DNA of 64,000 nt from Platynereis dumerilii (taxonomy: Eukaryota > Annelida > Polychaeta > Phyllodocida > Nereididae). How positions within the stretch are numbered: the stretch's first letter is position 1; each line of letters begins with the position of its first letter. The position numbers and the translations under genes are program-made. Positions 23,430-37,120 of the stretch are shown here, in pieces. The DNA is taken from positions 81,023,006 to 81,087,005 of the forward strand of contig JAPTHN010000003.1 of assembly GCA_026936325.1 (NCBI GenBank), written 5' to 3'. The notes under the pieces were generated by a model that saw only the letters and a list, made by a program, of their open reading frames with translations, was not told the origin of the DNA and did no database searches.

Positions 23430-26400
23430 TTGGAAGATAATACTCCTTCTTGACAGCATGACCCCATTGATATTTTTCAAACTTAGTCCAAGCAGACCGC
23501 TGTATGACTCGTTCTCAGAAGTCACTGTATGCCCAAAGGTCTGGTCTGATATTCTTATCTCTATCATGATTTTCCCAGGTGTCATGTCAGGTTTGACGGA
23601 AATTCAAAATCAATTTTCCTGAATAACACCGCAGTTTCCATATCCAGGCACTTATTCTACAGGAGAACTAATAATTTTTTTTGCTGTGCCCACTGCAGCC
23701 ATCTTTAACAATGAAGATTGATGATATCAATTCTTAATTTGTTTTCTGACACTGTGCAGGAGAAAGGAATACAGTGCTCATTTCCTAGTGTGTCTTGTCT
23801 TCTGTCATTAAAACCTCCCGATTGCGCAAGTTGGCGCGATTGCTGCACTTTCAAAAGCAGCTCGTCCCCCCTGCTTTTCCCCTACTCTTGCAGTTACCAG
23901 GCAAACCACTGAGAATTATTCCAAGGACAGTTACATCTTCTATTGATTCCCATTTCTTTCCTTAAAGATCAACCCCGTATTAGCGGGCACTGATAATAGA
24001 AAGCTATTTCTCTTCTGCTATGTACATGTTTTAGGAGTGAACAAGGCAACAAAACATGTTTACACTTCAGACCAAAGACTAAACACACTGCAACCTGTAA
24101 GTGCTTGTCACATGACATCTTTGTGATGTCATAGATCTGAATAATCGCAATCACGTAGACGTCATGAATAGTTGCTGGCCTACTACCAAGCGGATGTGGC
24201 TGAGACACCATTTCATGGTTCTCTCAAAATTGGCTTGAATAAGTCACAGTGTCAATGCTGCTCGACTCCGAGAGTATGCCGGCAGTGTGATCCTGTGAGT
24301 AAGTGAAACAGTGATATTTTGCTTTTGGGTAAATGCTAAAAATCCTCAAACAAAATCCGATGAGATGAAAGCATATGAGGCCTCGAAAGAAAGTATTTGA
24401 TGTATGTTGGACACAATTTGCTTTCTTTTTTATACACTTATAAATTGTATTATATACATATGGGTTAAAGTCATTGATAAGTAAGCGAGACCCAAGGCCA
24501 ATGCATTTCAATGGGTTTTGGGGCTCACTTACTTATCAAAGATGTTGACTGTTGTGTAACTTGTATCTCACATAACCAAAACATTGTCCTTTGTTACCCC
24601 ATATCATATAAAATGTTTCCTTATTTCCCTGGATCAGTGATCCTTGCTTCTATTGACCTCTTTGGTTGAGAATGTTTAGCACTGAACCAATGGCAGAAGA
24701 TCACCTGTTTCACTTACTGACAGATGGTCTCGTACAGGCCTAACTAAAATATACTTATCAACATTAGCCAAGTTTTGTATATGGCAATAACTCTTTTATG
24801 AGGTCTGCAGTATATAATTACTGACCATTGACTTCATCTTAAGAAGGAAATTGGCTATACGGAGTGGAATAACAGGTCGTATTTCAAGAAAAAAACTCTT
24901 TGTTCAAAGGGGCACTTTTGAAATTATAGGCATATTGTGCTAACCAGCATACAATTCACTTTCTCAAAATGAGGTTAAAGATGGTCGGATGGAGAGATGG
25001 ATGTAAAGATAGACAGGCAGAAAGAGAGATGGATAGGTAAATTGAGATATATATAGAAAATTGATAGACAGACAGAGATAGAAAGATGGTTGTTGCAATT
25101 TCATGCATTTCCTGGGGCTATTGGGGGTATACAAAAATGTTAATAGTTGCCTATCTGTAGATAGCCAGATAGAAAGGCATTAACTGGCTGTCATCTTGTG
25201 CAGATATAATGTAGGTAATGTATTACTCTTTGACGATAGCTGCTTTGCTTGAGTTTGTTCAATTAAAAAAAAATATATAAAAAAAACGATACTTTATTAA
25301 AATTCTGTAACTGAATTTTCCTTTGGTTATCTCAATAACATACTGAAACATATGCGGGAGGGGTCGCCATAATTTCTCAAAATTTATAAGAAGAAATTAT
25401 TATTAAAACTAAGCATGAAAAGAACAACAAGTGGAATAAGTGTCAGCCATCATTAAAATATCAACTTGTCTTGCGTAAATTTATACTGTCAAATCAACAA
25501 GAAGATTGATATAAACGATGTGACATTTAAATGGCATTTTGAGATCAGCATCCTCCCAGTTTCAGATTACTCGATACTGAAGCGTTGCAGATTTTCAATC
25601 TTCCAATCAGTAAATTTTTCAAATGGAGATATATGAAGAGTTTCGCTTGGCATGTGTACTTCAATTTTGCGTTGCATGTAAAACAAAATTCATGCAACCT
25701 CTTGGCCATGTAATGAGAAACTTCTACAAAATTATTTTTAGTCTTGCAGCCTGTGTGAATTCCACTGTATTGAGTATCCTTTGGCCCATAGGGTGTCTAA
25801 TGTGTGCTGAAGCAATCCCCCTGGTTGATAAGCATTTTAAGTGGACAGCAATAATGCCTCCTAATTGGTTACAAATGCTCAAGACATAAATTCATGATAA
25901 CATGCAGCCTATGAGCATTACATCGGGTGGATTCCCTGGTTGGTATCCATGCATATCAATCACTGTTAAACCAGTAGACTAGTGGCCACTCCGAATATAA
26001 TCACCATTCTAAAAGAGCAAATGTTTTGACAGTAGGCTGAAGAATAGATAAAAATAAATGTGGTGGCTATATATTACAGTAATCTTGATCAGGTTTTTGT
26101 TGTTTAGCAGCATCAGAATGACACTGTTGAGTTTACAATGTGTATCATTGACGCTACTGTTGGGCATGAAATAAAAAAGAAAAAACACCACAGATATCAT
26201 ACAAATCTGCAGCTTTACTTTTAAGCAATCACAAAGGCAACTTACAACAATAAGCCATATTTCATACAGCAGTTTCTAGATTGAAATACTCTTCTCAAGC
26301 AAACGAATTTAACTGGTCCAGACACACGAGACGGCCACTAAAAGATTCATTAGCAGAGACAGAAAAGGTTCGTACACAAAATTAGAAAAGGCCATCAAAG

Positions 26401-26700
26401 AGAACATGAGCTATTTGTAAAAGCACAATAACAAAAATGTATTTATATGTATGTTTAAATGTGTAATGCCTCCTTGTTTGTTTCAGACCACAAGACAATA
26501 TCTTGGATCAGGATTATCTTTGATGTGCTACACCAGGCTTATTTTCAATCCTTTAAAAGCACACAAAGTGTACATGAAGCAGTCAACAACTGTTTTATTT
26601 GCTGTTTTTATCTGCTTGAGATCATTTTCAGTTCAATAATTAGATAATTATAGGTAGAAATGCAACAGTTCATGAACAATCTATCAATGAATAAGGAATG
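23430..26700 (+). repeat. Segmental unit A, part left of the receptor
   Basis: Non-coding DNA shared in order with units B and C and, inverted, with 50-51 kb and 56-59 kb. Landmarks: 'ggaagataatact' near 23433, 'gattcccatttctttcc' near 23946, 'tgtcatagatctgaataat' near 24127, GATA-rich microsatellite near 24990-25090, 'acatttaaatggcatttt' near 25523. No exon was found. Confidence 0.7.
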
Positions 26701-26712
26701 ACCATTCTCACA

Positions 26713-27880
26713 TTAATGTCCATTGGCAGTGATGGCATTCACAGGCAACTTGACCTTTTGGTATTTCGGCTCCTTGCTTGACGGTCGTCGGATGCAACTG
26801 TTAGTCTTCTCAGTGAGTGGACTACCATTATCTGTGAAAACAGTCTCGACAGCCGTCCTAAAGCTTTCGCTTACAACGCAATACAGAATGAATTTGACGG
26901 CAAAGTTGAGTGTCTGGCAGACATTAGTGAATGTCATAATGTGGTGACCGATTTGACCCCACTTGTCATAAGGATTGATGTATCGTAAGATTTCTGCCGG
27001 GGACACAAATAAACACAACATGAGAACGATGATGACAAGGGTTAGGTTGACGCAATGGGAGGAATCAAGAACCTGAAACAAATAGGAAATAGGAAACAGA
27101 CGTGAGATGTCAAAATTCTTGCATAAATCGAGCTGCAGATAATTGGATTTTTCTGCATGGATCCGGATTTTGGACAAATAAATATGTTTACTTGTCTCTT
27201 GATATCATTGTATTGCAAGTTGTGTGCCATATGGCTCATACATACCATCTGGGTATCTATATATACAGCTTTGAGAACACTTCATATGCTTTTGCACATG
27301 CACATAAAGGATAGAGTATTTTCTTTCTATGTTATAGGATTTACAACATATTACTGGAGTATATCCAGAATTAACAGCTACACAATAATAAAAATTAATT
27401 TGCTTCCATGAAATGTTCTGCCTTTTTTAAGATATAATGCCCCAAATTTGCCTGAAGAATGTACATTGTACAATGTGCAATGACAGACATTTAAGGGAAC
27501 TTAATGTTTGACCTCGGCAGGAGCTCTTTCTTCTGAACACAGCCCGTCTAAGTTCTCGTATGAGATGGAAATTAACGCAGGTCAGGATGAGAAGTGGGAT
27601 GAAGTCAGCAAACACTGGCCATACCCATCTCATGTAGAGTTGCATTGAGGCAGAACTCTTCTTCCAGATCGGGCGATACTCATAGTACTTGGACTCCAAA
27701 TCATTTACGCCTGAGCAGGGCGAGACTTTCATGTGTAAGAAGAACGGCAGAGTGAAGCAAATAGATGAGGTGTACACTCCGATTATGCTTATGATAGTTT
27801 TAGTCCCTCCTAAAGTCCATCTTGCCCTGAATGGATAAACGACCACCACATATCGACTGACTGCCATAAACACAATCAAC
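26713..27880 (-). pseudogene. Receptor copy A: truncated class A GPCR pseudogene
   Basis: Two exons match copy B closely. The upstream exon remnant (27880-27505) starts inside membrane segment 3 ('LIVFMAVSRYVVVVYPF') and runs through segment 5. The downstream exon (27072-26713) carries segments 6 and 7 and the tail. Everything before 'LIVF', about 160 residues, has been replaced by a short unrelated stretch, so the start, segments 1-2 and most of 3 are gone. The splice donor that reads GTAAGT in copy B reads TTAAGT here. The tail lacks 11 residues present in B, and the second segment-7 Asn of 'NFAVN' is Lys ('NFAVK'). The kept protein parts are otherwise almost identical to B, so the damage is recent. 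Confidence 0.85.
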
Positions 27881-27889
27881 TATATTATT

Positions 27890-29880
27890 AAAGGACTGTA
27901 ATTGATACAGGATCTCCGCGCAGTTTTATCTTCCTAAGTTCTACCTTTTGTGCCTGAGCAAATTGGTGTTTTCGTTCCTTTCATTTTTCCTGAGAGCAGA
28001 CCGGTTAATGGATGGAAGCTATCTTCTGTGGAATCCAGCACTCTGCAAGTGTAGGCTGATGTAGCGCAATTAATCTTGTGGAATTAAATCAGGGGCTGGT
28101 GTACCTGGTTGTAGAATTGGAACTTCAGATTGGGCGCTAACAAAATGTGACAGTCACTCCAAACAAGATCGCTAATTTGTTTGCTGAGTCCTGATTAATG
28201 ATGTGTCTTTCTCTTTCATTTTTGTGGTCTAAGTGTCTGAATACCTGCAAAATCATGCAAATGTATCCATAAACACCTATAATTATCAAAACGAGGTCAA
28301 ATCTCAGCACTCCATATTTAAACATTCAAACAAAACTCTTTGCTGATTTATTAAAAAAACTAACTATCAATGAGTGACTATAATAATGGATATTTTTCAC
28401 AGCTTGAGTAAGAATTATTATTGCATGCTGATAGATTGATGTTTCAAGAACAATACAACAAAATTGTCCTCCTGAGGGGCATACACAACATAAATTTAAT
28501 GTTGCAAATTGGTGAAGGGCTCATCTCTTTGCTAAGTAAAAATGTTTTTCACAATGTTGGGACAACATTGCCACAATTTCGCATGAAAAATGTCTAATTT
28601 TGCCAATGCTTCCCAACATTGTAACAATGTAATTTCTACCATACACATTATATATATAAATTCTATGTTATTTTCAAAAGGATTGCAATGTTGTCACTAC
28701 GTCGCTGCAACGTAGATGTACCCATTGGGTATATGCTTTGCCAAGGTAGCCGTAACAGGGGGTGCATTTGCTCCTCCTTCCCTTTTTTAGCACTGCTGGA
28801 GTGGGGAGGTAAGGCGTGCTCTATTTCCTATGCCGAGTCGCTTTTGAACATTTGGCCTTGGCAGTGAGAAATTTATGAGATATGTGAGATTTTGAATGTG
28901 TGCTACATATGTGTCTGGTTCGGCAAATTGCTACACTTAAATTTTCGTTCAGCTATTAAGGTGTTACCAAATCTATCAGCCTAAAAGTATATGATCAAGC
29001 AGTATTACAGTGGTTCAGACTTTTTTCTGGTTTTACAGTCTTTTAAAATGTTGATTTATCTTTTGAAATGTAATTTATATTGCAGTTTACAATAATACCT
29101 GTTATGTCATGCATGAGTATATTCCCAAGAGGCATCAGTTTAAGTGTAAATATAAGCATACAACGTTCTTTTACAGTTTTAGATATTTCCAAATCTGCAA
29201 TATTTTAAAGTCAAGTTGAACTCTAGACCTATGCTATGGCCTCATCTCAGTCTCCTTTGATCCATGTGGAAAACCAGATAACAAGCTTTTGTTCAAATTT
29301 ATCCATCTATATATCCATGGATCTATCATTTGGTTGGACTGACAATAGTCTGACATCAGTCCGTAGTCTGTATAGATATGCCCAAGGGAATTGGCCTATT
29401 CAGCGCTGGGATATGCAAGCTTATATTGCGTAATAATATTAATGTTGTTATTCAGCTAAGACGCATCATCAGCCAATTTGTCTCCACACTTTCTTCCTCA
29501 ACAGTAACTTACAGGGGTCCAATTTTCTTAGAAAATGTGGGTGGGAGACACATGGTAATGGGCCGGATTTGGCTGTCCGATTGGATAAACGAGGTCAGTC
29601 CGATTTTTCTGCATTAATGAATTTCACAACTGTTGTGTGCTTTTGTCCTAGTACACCTTCACACAGAGAAAGGGGACATGTCTCCCCTTCCGGGCCTTCC
29701 CCGTGCCAAATGTGGCGAATACACAGATAGAAAAATAGAGAATTGGATAGATAGATAGATAGAAAGATAGATACACATAGATTTCTAACAACATTATAAT
29801 ATGCTGTGTTACACTCTTCAGAAAGCGTTTTCCGTGCATATCAATACAATGCTCGAGACTTGCTGTTTGGTTGTGCCTAT
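27890..29880 (+). repeat. Segmental unit A, part right of the receptor
   Basis: Non-coding. It holds 'gcacaattaatcttgtggaa'-like sequence near 28065 also seen near 39105, the CAACATTGTGACAA-rich repeat at 28500-28730, 'ctcaacagtaacttacagg' near 29495, and a GATA microsatellite near 29740-29770. A small element boundary follows at 29883. No gene is seen. Confidence 0.6.
28500..28730 (+). repeat. 'Acaatgttg' repeat, copy 1 of 4
   Basis: A ~200-bp repeat with several copies of 'acaatgttg' or 'caacattg' and the phrase 'acattgccacaattt'. Other copies lie at 31985-32200, 42620-42815 and 62090-62270, all in the same direction even where the host unit is inverted. Confidence 0.65.
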
Positions 29881-29882
29881 TA

Positions 29883-30800
29883 GCGGGGCAGATTCGTCAT
29901 GAATAGGGGAGTAATAGTGCATTTATACATAGAAGCATGAAACTTTCCACACATTTCAAAAACATCATAAAGAAAATATTTAGATAGGGAGCCACTTCAG
30001 ATTTGACCTGGTTGACCCATGGCAGCCACTTTCCAAAATGGCAGCTAATTTTCTCATTTTCCTGCATTCTGAGACGTGCCTATATTATTAAAGTATCAAA
30101 ACAGTGCTCATTATTCCTTCTACAGATCTAAAGAACATCATCAATTGATTTCTGGGTTGAACTGAGGCATTTTAGGGTAGTCAGGGTCCATTTTGTTAGA
30201 ACTGTTGAAGAAAATGTATCATTTTCGCGGTTTCCCATAGTTTCATGGAATCTCAATTGATTTTAAAACTGACCACATATTTTTGTCAAAATTAAAGAAA
30301 CAACAAAATCTTCAAAAATCATTCTATTTTCATTTTTTCCATTTTCGCACCAAGTTTATGAAACCCATTGATGCGACCATTCATTTGAAAGCTCTTCTTA
30401 CACGGAATTCAAATATGTAATTTATTTTGAGATTTATAGAGAATTAGTGTAACCATCCGCAACCGCGAAATCCAGTGTTTGAATCAATATTTCTAACAAA
30501 AGTGATTCCAACAAACCTGAAAATAGACCAAGGCTACCAAAAAATGTTATAGTAATGTACTGAATACTTAGAGAAGCAATAAAAAATAATATTTACCGGT
30601 ATTCTATTTGTAGAAAATACACAGAAAGCAGCAAAGTGGAAGAATTGACCGCCATTTTGGAAAATGGCTGCCAGTAGCCACCTAAGCTAATTCTGAAGTG
30701 GCTCCCTATCCAAATATGTTTGTATATATGTTTTTTAAGTGTGCGCCAAGTTTCATGCTTCTATGTATAAATGCACTACTTTTTTACATACCTGCCCCGC
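29883..30800. mobile_element. 918-bp non-autonomous element with long inverted ends
   Basis: The outer ends 'gcggggcag' and 'ctgccccgc' are flanked by TA. Inverted similarity continues inward for more than 120 bp ('gtgcatttatacatagaagc', 'gatagggagccacttcag', 'ccaaaatggc') with gaps. The interior has no coding frame. The sister unit near 40020 lacks this block, which supports insertion. The family is not known; TA duplication suggests a mariner-like or related mover. Confidence 0.8.
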
Positions 30801-30802
30801 TA

Positions 30803-31990
30803 TATTGCCTGTTAAGAAAACTGCACTTAGCAAGTTTCTATTAAAATGAACTCCCTGTTCGAAGTATCCGGCGAACTCATTGGAACACCAGACAAACAAG
30901 CATTTGCTGAATTGAGATAATTTTCAAAGTAATCCAATCGAATTATCATTTAAATCCAATACAGCTGTTTCTAAAGGATTTGTGAGAATAAGAACTATTG
31001 AACATCTGTGAGTTACCCATGGCATTTAAAAGTGCTATCAGTGTCTTATAGAGAAATCTGTGTATTTGCACCATCTTGGAACTCAGACAGTCCTAACATG
31101 GCTGTCTCGTCAGTGCTTCCGTCACCTTGACTACCTTGAGTATATATGACGACAAAGACAGAAATATATCATGACAAAGATTGAAATCTGTGTCATGTAC
31201 TATTACACAACATACTCAGAGGACATCACCGATTCACCATGAGTGTCATCATAATCTGCCAGTACCTACTTAATATGCTGAGCTGGGGTGAGTTGATGCC
31301 ATCTGAGATTGTCTCATGAAATGGATTTTTCTTGGTCATCTTTGTCTTATCCAAAATATCTGTCTTTTTTTCGGATAATAATTATTATGAGCACAACAGG
31401 GTGACTGTCATGTAATTTTCCAAATTTCCTGTTGCAGTGTCAAATTTCAGAATATTTACTTACCTTGTAAGAGCAGTTAAGTAAACATGGCTGCTGAAGT
31501 GTCTTCCTCGACCCTCTTCCTGTCGATTACATCTGCGTCATTGATATGTAGGCCAATTAGAGGGTCCATATGCCAACTCCAGTCAATCATCTGCCAACTC
31601 CAGTCAACCATACCAATCCACATAGGCCTACATTGTGTAGGCTTCCTGGCTCCTGCCAGTCATTCCTAAATTCACATTCGTTCATGCATCTGCCCATTTG
31701 ACTGGAGGAGCACGGACACAAGGGCACACAAGGTAAACACACAGTTGCCCATTGGTAGAAATCAGAACTCAAAACTCAGAACTGAGAACTCAGAACTCAG
31801 AACTAATTTATTTACGCACGATCAAACCACATTACAATTGAATAGTAACATAATAAGCTTAATAAGTATATGACAAAGCAAAGCAATGAATGTATTTAAC
31901 CAATATAAAGAGAAAAGAATAAGGAAAATTTTTTTCTTTTTAAGGGAGAAATGTATAGTAGAAATACTGTAATGTGAACACAATTGAACA
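30803..31990 (+). repeat. Segmental unit A end and junction
   Basis: From 30803 to about 31330 the unit continues ('ctgtttctaaaggatttgtgag', 'gtcatcataatctgcc'), matching 40030-40570. After that I see only the retroposon tail at 31763-31805 and no gene. Confidence 0.6.
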
Positions 31991-32000
31991 CGGCATTGAG
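31763..32000 (-). mobile_element. Retroposon 3' end with (TTCTGAG)n tail, minus strand
   Basis: Read on the minus strand, a stretch with 'cgtaaataaatt' (polyA-like signal) is followed by a simple-sequence tail of GTTCTGAGTTCTGAG units at 31803-31763. This is how many LINE and SINE copies end. No coding remains, so the class is unclear. Confidence 0.4.
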
Positions 32001-32200
32001 ATTTTCACAACATTGTGACAATGTTGCCACAATTTTGTGTGCTAGTGTCTTATCTTGACATTGCTTCACAATGTTGTGACAAGATCATTTCTTACATACA
32101 ATTCCGTGTAATTTCCACGGTCAACATTGCAAGGGTGTCACAATTTGTAAAAACATTGCCGTTACATAGATGTGCTCTTTTGGAAGGCAGAAATTTCGGG
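31985..32200 (+). repeat. 'Acaatgttg' repeat, copy 2
   Basis: Contains 'acattgtgacaatgttgcc', 'cttgacattgcttcacaatg' and 'gcaagggtgtcacaa', closely matching the copy at 42620. Confidence 0.7.
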
Positions 32201-33002
32201 ATGCCTTGCAAGTATATATCAAACCAAGATATATTCTTACAGTTATATTTACGTGGAATCTTAAAGTTCTTTTCTTTGCTGTTGAACTGTGATGTCAGAG
32301 ATGACTCTATTCCAAATAAATATGACGAGGACTGTTCACTTAAGTAGAGATTTTTTTTGTCACATGTGCAAAGTGTTTCTGCTCTGCTTTATGGCAACAG
32401 TGGAGGGGGGGGGGGCAAGTAGACCCTCTAACCATCCTTAAGCCCTCTCTGAAGATTGATGATAGCGTAACACGTCATGGCCATTGCTCCATAATATGTA
32501 AACAAATCCTGTCTTTTGTTAACTTGTGATACATTATCTTTAAAAATCATCCACAATTTTCAATGCATAAGCTTGCACATGACCCACCAAGAACCAAAAA
32601 GAAGTCGTTTCCCTGCAAAATCACTCTTTTTTGCAATCCTGTTTCATCCAAAAACATCCTCCATCAGAACCACTAGTACCATAATATGGAACAACTTTAA
32701 ATTTAGATTTTAAAGTAGACAAATAACCCGAGGAGCAAAATAATTTCCCTGATATCTATATTAGTTTGATGGATATGGAACACTGAATCTTTTTCTCAAC
32801 TGATAGCCGAAGTCCTCCGCAACAAGCAAAGTAACCCCGTTTTACGGTATTTGTCAATTCTTAATTTGTTTTCTGACAATATATATCAACACCCGTGACT
32901 CTTATCTTTATTTCTTATATTCTGTCGGAGAAACAAATGCACCGCTCATCTTACACGGTATTTCATAGTGTATCTTTTATTATTAAAATCTGCAACCCCT
33001 TC

Positions 33003-33235
33003 CATAGGCGTATCAGAGGGGGGGGGGGCAGGGGGGGCAATTGCCCCCCCAAAAGTTTGGGAAACAGTAAGATTCGGGCTAAAAGGCTAAAAAATTCGGG
33101 TAGATAATTAAATAAAAACTACCGAAAATTAATGATTTCCAGGCAATTCAATTTGAAATGTTTATAAATTTAGATCGTGAAATTCGGGTAAATGTTGCTC
33201 GCCCCCCCAAAAATTGTGCGCGCCGTACGCCTATG
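33003..33235. mobile_element. 233-bp hAT-type MITE, copy 2
   Basis: The reverse complement of the element at 4704-4936, with identical length. A perfect 8-bp target duplication, ACCCCTTC, lies at 32995-33002 and 33236-33243. The ends are 'cataggcgta' and 'tacgcctatg'. The 8-bp duplication places it in the hAT group. Confidence 0.88.
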
Positions 33236-33243
33236 ACCCCTTC

Positions 33244-36200
33244 AATTATAGCTAGTCCTCCTTGCTTTCCTTCTACTCTTGCAATAACTAGGCGAACTAC
33301 TGAGAAGTATTTAGAGGAAGTTGCATATATATTCTGTAGATTCCCATTTCTTTCCTTACAGATCAACCCCCTACTAGCAGGCACTGCATGATAGTAGAAA
33401 GCCATAGCTATTTGCCTTCTGCTATGTAGATGTTCTGGGAGTGGACCAGGCTACACATACGTGTTTACACACCAATTCCAGAGACTGAACGCACTGCAAC
33501 CTGTCAGTGCTAGTCACATGTAGTATCGTAGATCTGAATACTGACAATCACGAAGATGTCATGAATGGTTGCTGGCCTACTGCCCAAGCGGATGTGACTG
33601 AGACACCAAAATTGGCTTGAATAACTCACAGTGTCAATGTTGCTCGCCTTCATGAGTATGCCTGCAGTGTGAACTTGTAATTAAGTGAAACAGTGATGTT
33701 TTGCCATTGAACCACTGCTAAAAATCCTCAACCAAATCCGATAAGATTAAAGCATTTATGTCACATGTCGTAATATCGTACAATTTCAGAAATGATTACA
33801 TGTGCTTTAAAAAATTAATATGTACCATGCTATATTATACACCAATGGAAGGCCTGACTTCTTCTATATCATATTATTACTGTAAAAAAATTCAACTTCA
33901 TTATAGCCATAAAAAACCTCAGGAAAACAGTTGAGTTTTTTTGTGTCTCGTGTTATGTCAGATTTGAAAAAATCATCTAGAAAGTGAGTTTTCAAGCCAG
34001 TGACAAGAAATATTTTAATCTTGTTTTCTCTGTAGGAGCACCTGATTCTTACTAAAGCTCTTGAAGCTTAAATTGTCTATCTAACTATTCCAGTGCCCTC
34101 TGTAGATCCTTTAATTTGCAGCGATGTGAACCTGTCCTGCTGACAAAAAAAAATTCAACACATTATCTTAGATTAGTCTGTAACTGTTAATATTAAAGCT
34201 AGTAAGTTGAAATATATATCAATTAAATGTTTATAAATTATTTTTTCACATGAAGTTATCAGAGTTTGCTTGCAGGTAAAATTTGTTGCCTGCATGCTAT
34301 GCTGCTTGTCTACTTTAGGCTGAACTTTTCATAACACTGGCAAAAAACCTTAAAATTGGAGAGGGGTTCGAAGTTTACGCCAAGATAACTCAATATAGGT
34401 TACCCAAACCTTGTGGATAAGGCTATTGTCTAAATGCTCATGAGCTTTATTTTACTATGGTATGAAATACTGCTATGTTTTCTATCATTTCTTGCTTCTG
34501 TGATGCTCTGAACAAGGCTGAACCAAATGTAACACATAGATGCTTGAATTGTACACAATTTTTTGGCATTATGTAATGGTATTCAAAACACATAATCAAA
34601 TGAATAAATAACAATCAAATTTGACTATCTTGCTCTCATATAGCCAAAAAAAGGGATATACATATGGGTTACATTCACAATAGGCCTACTCCAAAATGAT
34701 ATGCTCATGTAAGATATTGATTTCCTATGCACTAGACAATAACATGACGTAAAATCAGACTCCATGAGTCCCTATTTTGCCGATGACACAAGGTGTAAGA
34801 GGGACTCCTTGAATTGGATTGTTTGGATTCTCCTAAAATGTGTAAAACTGATTGGTTGCATAATGTTTTTATAAACATTAGTCATTGCCAAATAATTCTA
34901 ACTGATTGGTTAGGTAACTTTAAACTTTTCATAAACATTATATTTTGTTTATATCTTCTGAGACCAGTTATCAATACTAGTTATGTCACTTTCTTCTGTT
35001 CCACCCATTGTTACTGTATCACTTGCAGAGGGGCTGATAACTTAAAAGTATAAACATTGATTTTTTGTTATCCAATGTTATCTTTATTAATCTTAGATTC
35101 CCAACGTATGAAAGAAAACAATTTTGTTTTGCCATATCACACTCATTTGCATGCTGCTTGTGGCTGTTTACATGGCCAGTTCCAGTAGACTGACATAAAA
35201 AATATTTGCAACATGTCATGTAAATATTTAATTAAATATCTTCTAGCACATTTTCATACATGATGCTTGAGAACATTTTTTTCTCTGTCGCATTAACATA
35301 AATTCATGGACATAAATAAAGTCTTTTGTGGAAAACATATTTTTTTGCTTTGATTAGTAGGACCATCTTCTCAACTAACTCCAGTGACTATTTCATGGGG
35401 ATGCAAGGAATATTCCTCTGTGGTATTACTCTATGACAAATGTGTACTGGCTGTTGCTTTGCTTGACTTTTTCCAATAAAAAAAATTATAAAAAAAAAAA
35501 ATTTTATTCAAATTCTGAAACTGAATTTTATTTTGGTCAATAACAAGCTGATATACAGAGGGAGGGGTCCACATCATTTCTCAAAATTTAAAAGAAGAAA
35601 TTATTATGAAAACTAAGTATGAAAAGGACAACAAATTAAATGGACTAAGTGCCAGCCATCATTAAAATATTAACTTGTCTTGTGTAAATTTACTTTGTAA
35701 AATCGAAAAGAATTGGTATGAATGATTTATGTGACATTTAAATGGCATTTTGAGATTAGGATCCTAACAGTTTCAGATTACTCGATACTGAGACGTAAGC
35801 AGTTTCAATTTTCTAATCCTTAAATTTTTCGATTGGAGATTTAATGATGTTATTTAAACCAATTATTGTGAAGAGTTTGGTTTAGCGTATGTACTTCAAT
35901 TTTGTATTACGTGTAAAACCAAATTCATGTATCCTCTTGCCATGATAAGCTTCTACAAAAATGTGCGTTTGCAGCCTGTGAATTCCACGGTTATGTGTAG
36001 CCTTTGGCTTGTATGGCGTCTACTGTGTGCTGAAGTAATCCCCGCCCCCCAAAAAATAAAAATGTTACGCCCATGGTCCCATGATCTCCAGGTGCTTCAT
36101 GACCAACATCACCCATCTGGATTATATAGTTCTGATGAGACATTTTAAAAATTGCAACAATAGGAAGTTACATTGCATTTAATTTAAGTTTAAGCATTTT

Positions 36201-37110
36201 AACATGACAGTGACAGAGCCTTGAGGAGGAACTGGTTGATAAGTATTTTAAGTGGACAGCAATAATGCCTCCTAATTGGTTACAAATCCTCAAGACATAA
36301 ATTCATGATAACGTGCCTGCCTCTGAGCCTTAAATTGGGTGGATTCACTGGTTGGTATCCATGCATATCAATCACAGTAAAACCAGTAGTGACCACTGTG
36401 AATATAATCACCATTTCAAAAGAGCAAATGTTTGGATGGTAAGAACGAATAGAGAGAAATGTGGTGGCGATATGTTGCAGTAATCTTGATCAGGTTTTTG
36501 AGGTTAAACCATATCAAAACGATACAGTTGAGTTCACAATGTGCATCATTGGCATCATTGCTGGGCAAGAAATAAAAAACACCATAGATATCATACAAAT
36601 CTGCAGCTTTAATTTTACGCAATCACAAAGGCAACTTACAACAATAAGCCATATTTCACACAGCAGTTTCTAGATTGAAATACTCTTCTCAAGCAAACAA
36701 ATTTACCTTGGTCCAGACACACGAGACGGCCCCTAAAAGTTTCATTAGCAGAGACAGAAGAGGTTCTTACACAAAGTACAAATTAGAAAAGGCCATCAAA
36801 GAGAACATGAACTATTTGTAAAAGCACAATAACGAAAATGTATTTATATTTATGTTTAAATGTGTAATGCTTCCTTGTTTGCTTCAGACCACGAGACAAT
36901 ATCTTGGAACAGGATTATCGTTGATGTGCTACACCAGGCTTATTTTCAATCCTTTAAAAGCACACAAAGTGTACAATGTACATGAAGCAGTCAATAACTG
37001 TTTTATTTGCTGTTTTTATCAGCTTGAGATCATTTTCAGTTCAATAATTAGATAATTATAGGTAGAAATGCAACAGTTCATGAACAATCTATCAATGAAT
37101 AAGGAATGAC
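33244..37110 (+). repeat. Segmental unit B, part left of the receptor
   Basis: Non-coding and collinear with 23940-26700. Landmarks are 'gattcccatttctttcc' at 33343, 'gtagatctgaata' at 33529, 'gaaattattatgaaaact' near 35600, 'acatttaaatggcatttt' near 35732 and 'catcaaagagaacatgaact' near 36793. A stretch near 33770-35280 is not obviously shared with unit A. No exon was found. Confidence 0.65.
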
Positions 37111-37120
37111 CCTTCTCACA

